Origin: Chrysoperla carnea
Taxonomy: Eukaryota > Arthropoda > Insecta > Neuroptera > Chrysopidae
Reading direction: 5' to 3'
Length of the DNA stretch: 64,000 nucleotides
Assembly: GCF_905475395.1 (NCBI RefSeq)
Contig: NC_058338.1
Location: 94,845,435 to 94,909,434 of the forward strand
Below the pieces are notes generated by a model. The model was not told where the DNA came from. It worked only from the letters and a program-made list of their open reading frames with translations, and made no database searches. A program made the translations under genes and the position numbers. Positions 48,254-59,291 of this stretch are shown piece after piece (positions within the stretch are counted from its first letter, which is position 1; every line of letters starts with the position of its first letter).

Positions 48254-48259
48254 TTTATT
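48254..48259 (-). terminator. NOL6 polyadenylation signal (TTTATT on plus strand)
   Basis: On the minus strand this reads AATAAA, 31 nt past the NOL6 stop. Cleavage 10-30 nt further on would put the NOL6 mRNA end at or beyond the CEP120 poly(A) hexamer, so the two 3' UTRs probably overlap tail to tail. Confidence 0.5.
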
Positions 48260-48289
48260 ATTAAATAATTCTTTTTGTTTTCTTTCCTT

Positions 48290-51200
48290 CTACGTCGTGA
48301 TTTCTTCAACAGATTCAATTAAACCAGCGCCTAATATTCGAAAATCATCTAAGATGGCTTCTTTATTTACAATTAAGCTAGCTGTATCTTCTTGTATAGA
48401 TAATTTTCGGCCATTTATATGAGAGACCTGAAAAATAAAAGTGTAAAAATGTAAGGCTAAATTATATTTTTTTTAAATCAACATCATTTACAAATTTTGA
48501 AAACTTCCTCAGTTTGGAGAATCTATAGAGGCACGCAAAGCATTGAAAACTTACAGGGAGATACTTTGACAAAAAAAAGGAGAAGGGAGTTGGAAGAAGA
48601 GAAGGCAATTCCTTGACACTCAACTTAAATTTTGACCTTCTAAAAAAACATATTTTAACATAAAGGCGCCATTCCACGGAGATAAGTTTTAGGCAACATG
48701 TAGCAAGCGGTATTGATGCATGCTACATACTTTCAATAGAAGGAATACAAGCGACAAAAAATGTTTCCTTGCCGCATTCTACAAGTTGACTGTTGTCGAT
48801 TGCGCCATCTCTCGACATAATTCAACGTGTCGAATAGTGTCGTCGTCTATCCAACAATCAACGGATCAGTACGGCAAAGTTCGTACATGCGATGTGAGGC
48901 AACATTTCCGCATGCGACATTTATTTGAATTTTATGCCACATAATCGGACGCCTACAATAGGCAACACTAGGACACAAATATCAAGCCCCATGTCGTTCA
49001 GTGTTGCCTCATTAGAACAGCGAGAAAGGAGTTAACAACCCAAGAAACATTAATTTGAATTACGCCCAAAAAGCGGTTTATTTCGAATGTCCTTTGTTCA
49101 TTTTAGCCATTTCTAAATACGATTTTCGGCGATACATCGATAAAAGTGAACACAATTATCGTATTAACTCCAATTGCTTACCTTAAATTCACGTTCCTTG
49201 AATGCTGGAGGTTTCCATAAAACTACTATAGAACTGCCACCATGTGGATTATAGAAGAATAATGCGTACTCATCATAAAATTGTCGTAAATCGTTTAAAT
49301 ACGATTCAATTGGATTTGTAGCAATTATTGTATTATCTTTAAAATGATTCATTTGAGAAACGGATGTTGATGCTAGCTTCGATTTTTGTTTTAAAATCGT
49401 TGCTTTTAATTTAATGATAACATTGTAACCGCTTAATGATGCCTTAAATAATCGCTAAAAAAGCAACAACAAAAAATAGTATAAATATTTAATCTTTTTT
49501 ATCTATCCTAGATTAAATTTTGTGTACATTAATATTTTAAATAATAGCTGCTTTTAGAAATAAAAGGGCGTCCAAAATATGGTATCTTTTAAAGAAAATA
49601 ATTTTTTTACAAAGGACTATAATTTCGATTTCAAATTTCTTCATCCATGCAAGGCAGGATTAATCATTAGACAGAGTAAGCAACTGGCTTGGGTCCCTGC
49701 ATTGACCAGGGTTCACTGAGGCTATAGAGACTTCAAATGGCAATGGATGTGAATACTTACTTCACAATTGTTGTAAGACCCTTCTGATGAATCATAAACA
49801 TAGTTATTCATAAATTCAAGTGTTTGCTTCGCTAATACTTGTAACCGTAATAATATATTTAGTGTGGGCGCTTCTCGTGTCCATATTGACTTTCCTTGAT
49901 CGTACGGGGTAATTATAAACATTGGTGGCAATGTTTGTCGGGTTTTTGTAAATGTTGTATGGATTTCATTAATTTCTGTACCTAAAATCAATAAGACAGC
50001 ATGTGAAGCCAATTCTTGTTAAAGTATTTCCAAAATACAAACTATTATTAGGTTGTCAAGAACTTCACGAAATTCACAATATAAGTAAAATGAATTCTCA
50101 GAAATCAACTGATTTTTTTTTTGAGAATTTATCCCTATGACGTTTTTTATCTTTATAAACATGGTAATATAAAATACACGATTCCGACTGTTACTCGAAC
50201 TCTCTCAATATAGTCACGGTTGTTCTGAAATTCGACACAAACTTTCCTAAATTCCTTAAAATATGCCCATTTCAAAAAATGTATGTAGTCATACAGTTTT
50301 TGAAATTTTTCCATAAAAAAATAATCATTTTCAGTCTTATTTTTCTTAAAAAAAAAAAAAAAAATTGTTGATCGGTTACTACCCGATCAACTGTTTGGAA
50401 ATACCATAAGTTTTTAAGTTAATTTTCCAGAAAATTTATCCTGCGTCTTAAGGATGTACGAGCGCCAGACCAATTTTATATAAAAAGCATAATTTTTTTT
50501 TATATGAAGTTGGACTAAGTCTAAATCAATTCCGAAAATTTTAGGGATGATTCCCCGATTATTTAAACAAATAAATGAGTTCAAAAGTAATCATTGATTT
50601 TATGGTAAAACGGTAGATCGATGATATCTTTTCATAGATTTCTCCAAAACTAGTCGGTGGCTTTGTGCCCGACTAATTAAGAATGTATGAACACTGTAGT
50701 AGGGACACCAATTTTTTCGATATCTGAAATAATTTTCAGAATATTTAATTATGTAGCTTTCGATATTTCGAAAAATTTTTATTCTTATTTTTCGTCTAAA
50801 ACTCTAAATTCATGAATTTATAACAAAATTCATCATCAAAGTTAAAAATAAGATACAAATAATTTCAACCACAAGTCTAAAATCGCCTTGGCGCTCGTAC
50901 TACCTTAATTTCAACTTACTTGTTAATTCATTATTAAAATTCACAATGAATGGATCCGTTTGCCAATCGGTGGTAACCATTTTTTGTAAAAATCGTATAA
51001 ATGCAATTTGTGGTAATTTCGGGACATCATATGGTTCAGGAGTGACATACAATGAAGCGATTATTAAATCAGTCACCACATCTGGAATATGACCATTGTC
51101 CAACAGTTGTGAGCATAACCAACGTTTCGTTAAACGTGCTGCTGAACTGTACGATACGTATTGACTGTGTAAACTGTAATACAAATTATTTTTAGTTATA

Positions 51201-54200
51201 TACAAAGAAAATTACGGAATTACGGTCAAGCCCAAGCCCGTCTTTTCCACTGGAGACACTTGGCACTGACCCAAAGACTTGCGATCGACAAGGGCTTCGA
51301 CAGTCATTTTTTATAACATTGATGATATTGATGACTAAAAATTAATTGGTTGTCAAAACTATTTTGCTGTTCTTGAACAGTTTCAAATGGGATTCAAAGG
51401 AAAATTGTTGGGGACGTATCAGTCATTCTTTCCCAATTTTACAAAGTATTCTAAAAGCCCCACGTCTATGTAAGTAGATAGCCAACCATAGCAGGCTCTT
51501 ATTTTCCACTGGGTACTAGAGCTCAGGGTCGCGCAATCAACAATGTCTCCGGCTAGCTCTAAAAGAAATCATTCTTCGCAACCTTCGTTCCATTTTACGC
51601 ATTAAATACACGATTCAGTGACAAAATAATTTATTTTCAATTCGATTTTCGAAGTTTCTAGCCCCAAACTTATGAAGTATTAGCATTATGTTTCTTTTAT
51701 TGGTTTTATATAATTTAATTAGGTTCAAAAGAACATTGATAGTAATTCGATTTGCCAACTAATTAAATCGAATAACTTAATTCTAAGTAAACATAAATGC
51801 TAATATTTTGTTTTTCATGAACAGAAAAATGAGAAAGGCGGTCCTATCACTAGCTGATGTAAATTGGTCAACCAATGTAAGAGTATCTCAGCTTTCAATC
51901 ATTAATTCGAGTATAAAGTTGTTTTGTCTACGGTCTTAAATACTTTAAAGCTATTTTTTCTATTAGAAATTCGTACAGTTTGAAGTCATACAACAGTTTA
52001 AAGTTAGAAAGTAGAATTTTATAGCCAAATAAATTTGATTTTTGTATTTTTCATCAAAGAATTTAAGGCGGTATCTCGAAAATTGTACTAATTGTCTTAA
52101 ATATTGATTTTTATCTGAATGGAAAATAAATTTATTATTTTTTTCGGTTCCTGAATTTTTTGAATTAATTAAGACCTAGAAATCACGAAAATTCAGTTCA
52201 TTTAACACAAATTTTATGATATACTCTGGCACAAAGAGTAAACCTGTATATCAGTAATGATGTAACCATAAACATAGAAAATGGAGTACGTTTTCGACCT
52301 AGCTGTCAAATGAAGTTTTAAAAAAAAGAGGGGGCCTCAAAAGGTTAAAGACGGTCCTGCTCAAACTGTACTTCATGAAACTTACCCTAGTAGAGCACTT
52401 GTTAATTTTGGTAAATGTATTAATTGCCGTTCCATTTGTAAACTTTCTTCAGTATCACGATATTTTACAAGACCCGCTTCGTCGGTATCCACAATTTTTT
52501 TCATTAATCCAATTTCTTTTGTAATTAAAAGATATAAACGAAACACCCAATCATCATGTACAACATCCAAATATTTTGTATGGACAAAACATTTGATTTT
52601 ATGTCCGGTTTCTAATTGTTTAGCAATTTTTAAATAAAATGCCGCTTTTAAATGTCGTAATGCTTGTAAATCTTGTGGCCATTTACCACTTAACGCTAAA
52701 AATAAAAATCAATTAATAATCTTTCAAAACTATTTCGATTTTGATAGTATGTGTAGGAATTCTAGTATAGTTATAAATAGCTAACCAGGGGCGTAGCTAC
52801 TGTAGGGGCCCCCCAAGGCGAGCTACGCCACTGTAGGTAACTATATGAAATTTCCTATTCACACCATCGAAATCGAATTTAAGTAGCGCTTTAAATATTT
52901 AGAGAAGAAACGGAACACAAAAATAAATGCAAACTTACCTAAATTTAAAACAACATCGAATGGTTTAATGCTTTTGTAAGTTTCTGGTTTCATTTTTTTA
53001 TTAATTTTGTTAAATTTATTGTGTTTTGGAAGAATTTTTGTAATCGTAGCACCAGGATTTACGTCTGTATAACTATAAAATAAATAATATTAAAAAAATT
53101 AGTAATTTAAGCCTTATGGGCCAAGAATAATTATAACACATAATAAGGGTATCGCAAATGGGTCCCTAGCACCCAAAGCAATGAATCCTCTGTGCCCCCC
53201 TTGAGAACAATCTGTCATCTGAAGGCGAGACGTCTCCAGGTAAGAGGTGCTATCTAAATCAGATGAAGCTATAAGGTTCTGTCGATTCAAGACACCACAT
53301 AGAAAGCCCACAAATTCTCCGCTGGAATTTCTCCTAGGATTGATGGATCCAAGATCTCGGACCTAAACATTCTTAACTTGACGCTCGCAGATTTCTTCGA
53401 GTGCAAATAACATGTATGGATGTTTCATCGTCCTACATACAAGCCCTACAAGTGGAATCATCAGAGATCTCCATGTTATCAAGATGTTCAATCAGCAGTG
53501 TCCTATCAAGAGTTCTACCACCCTTCTAAACTGTGTTCTAGTGAATTTCTGACGTGCACAGGCGAATGGCCTAGCTGTGATTATACACAGTTTGGTCTTT
53601 TGCATACCCTACGCAAAGTCCCAGTAATCAAGATCAACATGTCGTAGCCAATCCTTTTTCGCCAAATTATAGAGCATCTTGCTATGGGAATGACAGACTC
53701 AGGTTAAAAAGACCTTTGAGACGACCCCCTTCGTGCCAAAGAGTCCACTGCTTCATTCTTTTTAACGCCATAGTGGCCCGATACTCAGATCAGTCTGACT
53801 GTGTTTTTCAGTACCAGAAAATTAAGTTCCTCGAAGGGTTCATATAGATTATCCTCAATTGGAATATTGACGCCCCAAGGGCCCCAAATACGGCCTGATT
53901 ATCTGAAAAAATGCTGATCAACTGTGGCGTGGCTATCTGAAAAGATAGATAGATGCTGATATGTGCCCAACTGTAACCTTTCCTGTTACAGATCTGGGCA
54001 CCTCCCAGTATGGGGAGAGTTTTTGATTGAAAAACCGTCGCATATAGACCAAGAAGGAATCGATTCCTTTATTCTAGGTCTATAAAACCCACGCCTTAGA
54101 TAAATCTCCAGACCTTGACCCACCCGTATAAAGGGTAATCGGAAAAAATAGACCGAAAATTTTATAGGCCCGAAGTATTGGTGTAATTATGAGTTGGTTG

Positions 54201-57200
54201 GGTTGAGTTTGTCGCCTATAGAGGAGTTGATTGGGTTCTGAAGTTTTTAGCGCTTGCGTTCAAAATGGGACGCAAGGTGATGAAATGTTACGTAAATCTC
54301 GATCCCATTCTTCACGGAAAGGAACAATAACCCTCAGTTTCCGATCAAAGAATAATCTTAGAATAAGTAAAAGGTACGCTCCTTTATATTATCCTCAATT
54401 CAATTTTAAAAATAAAGATTTACCTGAAAACACTTGAAGCACCTTGGGCCGCTGTTATATCCAATGGTAAATTCTGTAAACTACGTAATTTTTTCACTAA
54501 ATTATCATACGATTGTATTATCCTTAAGGATAAATCATCATCATCCTCCTGTGAATCCTGTACATCTAATTGCATAAATTCATCACAAATATGTTGAATT
54601 CTCTCCGATTTAATAAATAATTTCGACTCTAATAAATAATTAATAATTTTCGTACAAATATCACGACGTGTTAACTTATTCGAATCACTTGAATCCCAAA
54701 TAATACATTCCATTATTGAGCCATCATTAAAACGACGTAATTCCGTTTTATTTTTACCCCAAAATTCACGAAATTCAATTGCTTCCGGTAAATTTGCAAT
54801 AGGTCCTTTTTCAATTTTATTAAATGCTTTTTCTTCGTTTAGATTGAAGCCAATTATAATCGAATTTATTTCATCAATTGTTGGTACGGATTCATTTATA
54901 TCCCATTCGGGTGGATCATTTAATTTTGGACATAATTGAGTTAAACGATCTGAAAGACCTTTCTTTAAAACGTTTGTGATTTGTTTTAACCATAATGGAT
55001 GCTTGAAGGTCATATAATCTAAGCGTTCATGACGCTCGATTAATGTATCGTAAAATTTAATATTTTTTATATTTACTCTAAAACAAAAATTTGAAAATTT
55101 TTTTTACAGTTAATAAGTTTTTGAAAGTAGCCCATAGACGTTTAATAATATCCCAAGGTTGCAATTCTCAAACGATACTCCCGGATGAATATGAATGCTT
55201 GTATCTGACAGCCTTGAACCATTTCTAGCAAACTCGTCGGTTTCACAATTTCCTGGATGTCCCTGTACCTCGGTACCCATGCCAGATTTAGATTCATTTG
55301 TTCCGCCAGCTCATTTAAACATATATATGGTCTAAATACAATCGTAGGAGTACCGAAGATCTTATATCACTTCAAAGGACCACAATAAAATTGTTGCAGC
55401 TACTACACTGGCTAGGCGGTAGGCACGCTGAACGCCTAGCGGCGGCAGTGTGTCGCAACTATTGCAGGAGCTGTCACAATGGGGAGGAGGAAGAAACAAT
55501 GCCTAACCTTCTCTGTCTTTCCATGAGAAGATAAATTCAATTGAGCCAGTTTTTCTTTGACGACCTATCCGACTTAAATCCGCTAACGTAGAAGTATTCT
55601 TGCTGTTCTTAAACAGCTCCTAATGGTTTATCTAGTAGTGACCGGGGATGAACCAATTCTTTTTCGTTATCACAACGGACCCTTTGGTCTAAGTGTGTCT
55701 CACCCCTAATTATTGAATATCAAATCAAAATATTGAACGTCTATAGGCTACTTTAAAAAGTTCATTTTATTTTTAATTTGATGTATATATTAACTTACTT
55801 TACAATTTGATCATATTGTTGATGAAAAAGCATTTTTTCGGTGAACAAATGTCGAAAATTATTAACATTAAAAGTATCATCCAAATATTGCACAGCTTTT
55901 TTACACTCTGTACAAACTTTTAAATAAATATGTGGATTTAAAAACGCGGCTAAATTATAGAAACCAGTAACGTCAACAAAAACAACTGGAAAATGATCAT
56001 GGAATTCATTCATATCCGGTTGATTCTCTTTTTTAATATTCGATAGTGTAATTCCTTGACCCCGTTCTGTCCAATGACTATCTCCTATTTACGGGAACAC
56101 AAATTATTTTACATTCTAAGTGTAAAAGTTTTATTTTTCTTAAATATACTGACCCGCAAATAAAAAGTGGCGCAGATATATCTCGGCGAAAAATGATTGG
56201 ATCTGAATCGAAATAAATCACATCCGATAGTTGCACTTTCTAGTTTTTGAATCAATTTCTCAAACATTTTTATCATCCTCAAATATTTTATGCGCAGGGC
56301 TGAAACGCTGAGAAAATTTATTTATTAATTTGGTATGAATTTTAAATGTTTGCACGGGGTGCATAATTATTTATACAATAAATTGACTATGTTCAACCGA
56401 AAGCTTGTTTATTTCTCTTCAAAACGCGTTTATTTTGCTCTTTGTAAGAACTTCTAAGGCCGAGTTTTTCATCGACAAAACAAAATAAAACTTTTTACTT
56501 TAAACTGCCGTATCTGCTCGAATATAGAACTTTTAGAACTTAGAGAGTTTGGTTTTTTTTGTTAAAAAATTGATTTTTTAGATTTACTGTTTTTTTGTAG
56601 CAATTTTGATATGACAATGAATAACTTAATCAAAAAAGCTCGTACGAGGTGGAATAGTAGCGAGTTTTAAAAATAAATGAACAAGCTTCCGAGTATTTTT
56701 ATTGGATTTATAAAAAAAAAAAAAAAAAAAAAAAAGTATTATGATCCCGTGATAAGGAATGCAAAGTGATAAGGAATGATATATATTCTTTAGCTTTTGT
56801 TTCAAAATTTTGAAACTATTTTCGAAATTATTCAACTTTAAAAAAGAAAGTATTATGACCCCGTGATAAGGAATGCAAAGTGATAAGGAATGATATATAT
56901 TCTTTAGCTTTTGTTTCAAAATTTTGAAACTATTTTCGAAATTATTCAACTTTTGAATAAGTTTAAGTTTATTTCTGCAAAGCCATTATTTGAGGAGACA
57001 GCAGTTTGATGTGAAAAGTGTCTATTTTGCTTTGTCGGAGAATTAATAGATCTTAAAAGCTGGAATAAAGATCAATATAAGATCTTTTTAAAGAGAAATA
57101 AACAAGCTTTCGATTGTACATACTTAATTTCTTGCATAAATACTTATGCACTCCATGCAAACTTTTAAAATTCATATCAAATTTAATAAATTTTCTCAAA

Positions 57201-59291
57201 TTTTCTTTTAGTCCTGCGCATAAAATATTTAAGGATGATAAAATGTTTGAGATATTTATTCAAAAACTAGAAAGTACAAGCTATCGGATCAAACAGGGTG
57301 TCTTTTTTAAGTTTACATATGCCTGAAACTCGAAAAGTAAGTTTTATCGATAAAAATGCTTCAAGCAAAAAATGTTGTGTCTAAGGCGCATATCTACGCA
57401 GACATAGCTTTTCAAGCTCAATGAAAATCTCACTCTACTACATAACTGGTAATCGATAGATGAACAATTTAAATTAGAAAGTTATTGTGATTAAAAAAAT
57501 TACATTTTTTGTTTGAAACATTTTTCCGCAAATCGTACAGTTTAAGCAAAAACGGACTGAAAAGTTTTATCCAAAATTGTCATTTCATATAATTGTTTCT
57601 GCGAAATCTAGGCACTCTTCGAAAAGAATTTTCCAAAAAATTCAATAAAAGTGATTTGTTTTTCCATAAAAGCAATTTTTGTTCAAATTAAATGAACAAA
57701 CGCACCAAAAGCTAAATTTTTGCTATCAATTACTAACTAAACTATTCGCTTTACCAAAAAATGTTTCAAACAAAAATTTTTTTTGCGTATTTATAAAGAA
57801 CTACTTTCTAATTTAAAGCGTTCATCTAATGTTTGTCTCACATTTTTCGTTTGAAGCATTTTTCTCTATTGAATTTATTTATCGATTTTCAAGCATATTT
57901 CAACTTAAAAAAGACATCCTGCATATATTTCATTCAGATCCAATTATTTCTCGCCGAGATAGAACTGTTTGAAAATTCGATGAAATTTAAAATATTTTTA
58001 ATGCTCGTTTATATTCGATAACTTACCTAAACTAACCCAAACATTTCGTACAACTTGATAACTACTCATCGCATTATTCAATTTCTTCGTTTTAATCAAA
58101 TAAACCACAAACATAGCCATCAACTCCGTTGTAAACCCTCCAAAACCAACATCCAAGCCACGCTGTCTCAACCACACTTGTAACAACTTTAAGCCATCTT
58201 GAATATTTTTCGAATCTTTTAAACTTTCATATAAAACTTGATTATTCTCCATCGAAGTTAAATCTTCCAGAATACAACTATTATAAAATGGGGTCGAAGA
58301 CTCGAAATTATCATCATGTTCGAAAAACCAAACCCCATGTACATTATTCTTTAACGGATTAAATTTTGAATATTTTAATAAATTCGGTTCAACTGCTACA
58401 TGAATTCGAAATTCGATATGTGAATTATATCGAATTAATAATAATGGTTTTAAAAGATTCCCATTTTGAAATGTGTAACGCATTGAAACGCGCTCGGTAC
58501 GGAATTTTTTATTTTCACGTAATTTCGATGCTAAATATCCCAAATAAATCGCACGTTTTAATAAAAATCGTCCATTTACCGCGTCAGTTTTATGGAAACA
58601 TTTTAAAGGTGTTTCTAAATTAATATCAATTGTTATTTCACGACGCCGTAATATCGTACATTTCGTTTGATGTAATCGAAATATTTCAACATTTTTCGGT
58701 TTAATAAATTTAAAAAATCCACGAGTTTGTGTTGGTAATTCAAACAAAGGTAACTTAATTTTGTACTTATCCAAAAAACTTAAATCACTTAATTGATACT
58801 CATTTGAATCGGGAATTTCTTCAACGAACTTTTTAAAATTATTAAAGAAACTATTGATTTGTTGTTCATGTTTATGTTCGAGTGTAATTTCTTTAAGAAT
58901 TTCTTCGATTTGTAATCGAAATAAATTCGAATTAAATAAATTTTCTGTTTCACGTAATTCATTTAATTCTTCTACGGTCGGTGGTTGAAATAATTTTTTA
59001 TTTTTCTTTCTAGAAGTTGTTTCGTTTGTGGAATCTTGTTTTCGTTTGGAGCCAATCTTTACAGGCTCTTCTTGATGTGTTTCTTCAGCTGATTCATCAT
59101 CAGATTTTCCTATCGACTGGAAATAAAAGAAAATTATTATGGCACATCTTAGGAAAACCTTTCGGAAGTAACCTAAATAAATTAAAGTAGGTAAAAATAT
59201 CGGGGTTTAGAATAACTTTATTAAACAAAAATAAAAAGAAATAATTACTTACATCGATATCACTATCTTGTGTACTAGCTTTCCAAGTCAT
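48290..59291 (-). CDS. NOL6: Nucleolar protein 6 (NOL6/Mat89Ba/Utp22), 10 exons, 1132 aa
   Basis: SSU processome subunit (UTP-C module in yeast, as Utp22) acting in 18S rRNA maturation in the nucleolus. It has Nrap repeats derived from a nucleotidyltransferase fold and is thought to be catalytically inactive. Exons in transcript order: 59291-59253, 59116-58027, 56084-55799, 55077-54424, 53072-52939, 52695-52386, 51173-50920, 49981-49761, 49454-49182, 48427-48290. They sum to 3399 nt including the stop. The 1132 aa compare with about 1146 in human. Basic NLS-like clusters SKRK (36-39) and RKKNKK (49-54) lie near the N-terminus. Diagnostic blocks are VVFVDVTGFYNL, EFREFWGKNKTELRRFNDG, LTSALLGLHSQY, FIVNFNNELTS and ALFFYNPHGGSSIVVLWKPP, each with a clear human counterpart. 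The start ATG has an A-rich Kozak context. The last exon ends in LGAGLIESVEEITT and the stop at 48290-48292. Confidence 0.95.
50452..50904. mobile_element. Composite of two TTAA-type miniature elements (NOL6 intron)
   Basis: Unit B (50452-50676) begins GGATGTACGAGCGCCAGACC after TTAA. TTAA recurs at 50677-50680, then unit A (50681-50904) begins GAATGTATGAACAC and ends GGCGCTCGTACTACC before TTAA. The order is that of 41408-42011 reversed. Confidence 0.75.
52786..52833. mobile_element. 48-bp micro-element with hAT-like ends
   Basis: Left end CAGGGGCGTAGCTAC and right end GAGCTACGCCACTG are inverted around GGGGCCCCCC. Flanking 8-mers TAGCTAAC and TAGGTAAC match at 7 of 8 bases. It is almost entirely terminal repeats, in a NOL6 intron. 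Confidence 0.7.
53105..54245 (-). mobile_element. LINE fragment, about 1.1 kb, in NOL6 intron
   Basis: The longest copy of the LINE 3' region. It carries the Cys/His-tail DNA (complement of ATGTATGGATGTTTCATCGT), the RNase H region at about 53650-53900 and a GTTGGTTGGGTTGAG stretch at 54195. Frames are broken throughout. Its orientation is the same as the host gene NOL6. Confidence 0.7.
55160..55700. mobile_element. Rearranged LINE fragments of the second RNase H family
   Basis: The minus strand of 55180-55330 gives an RNase H block (NLAWVPRYRDI in one frame, GN/ADE-like residues in others). The plus strand of 55400-55520 gives a decayed Cys/His tail with a GRRKKQCLTFSVFP-like frame. The two parts point in opposite directions, so this locus is an inversion or two insertions. 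Confidence 0.5.
56160..57970. repeat. Foldback element, NOL6 intron copy, with internal 114-bp duplication
   Basis: The left arm GCACTTTCTAGTTTTTGAAT, ATTTTTATCATCC and GCACGGGGTGCATAA is mirrored at about 57140-57290 by TTATGCACTCCATGCAAAC and CTAGAAAGTACAAGCT. Outer arms with TTTATCGATAAAA and GGTAATCGATAGATGAA match the CEP120 copy. Centrally, 56733-56846 is repeated at 56847-56951 (period 114) after an A-run of 24. Confidence 0.8.

Noticed and set aside
56626-56949. 107-codon frame with two identical 38-residue units
   Set aside because: It is the translation of the 114-bp tandem duplication plus an A-run inside a foldback element.
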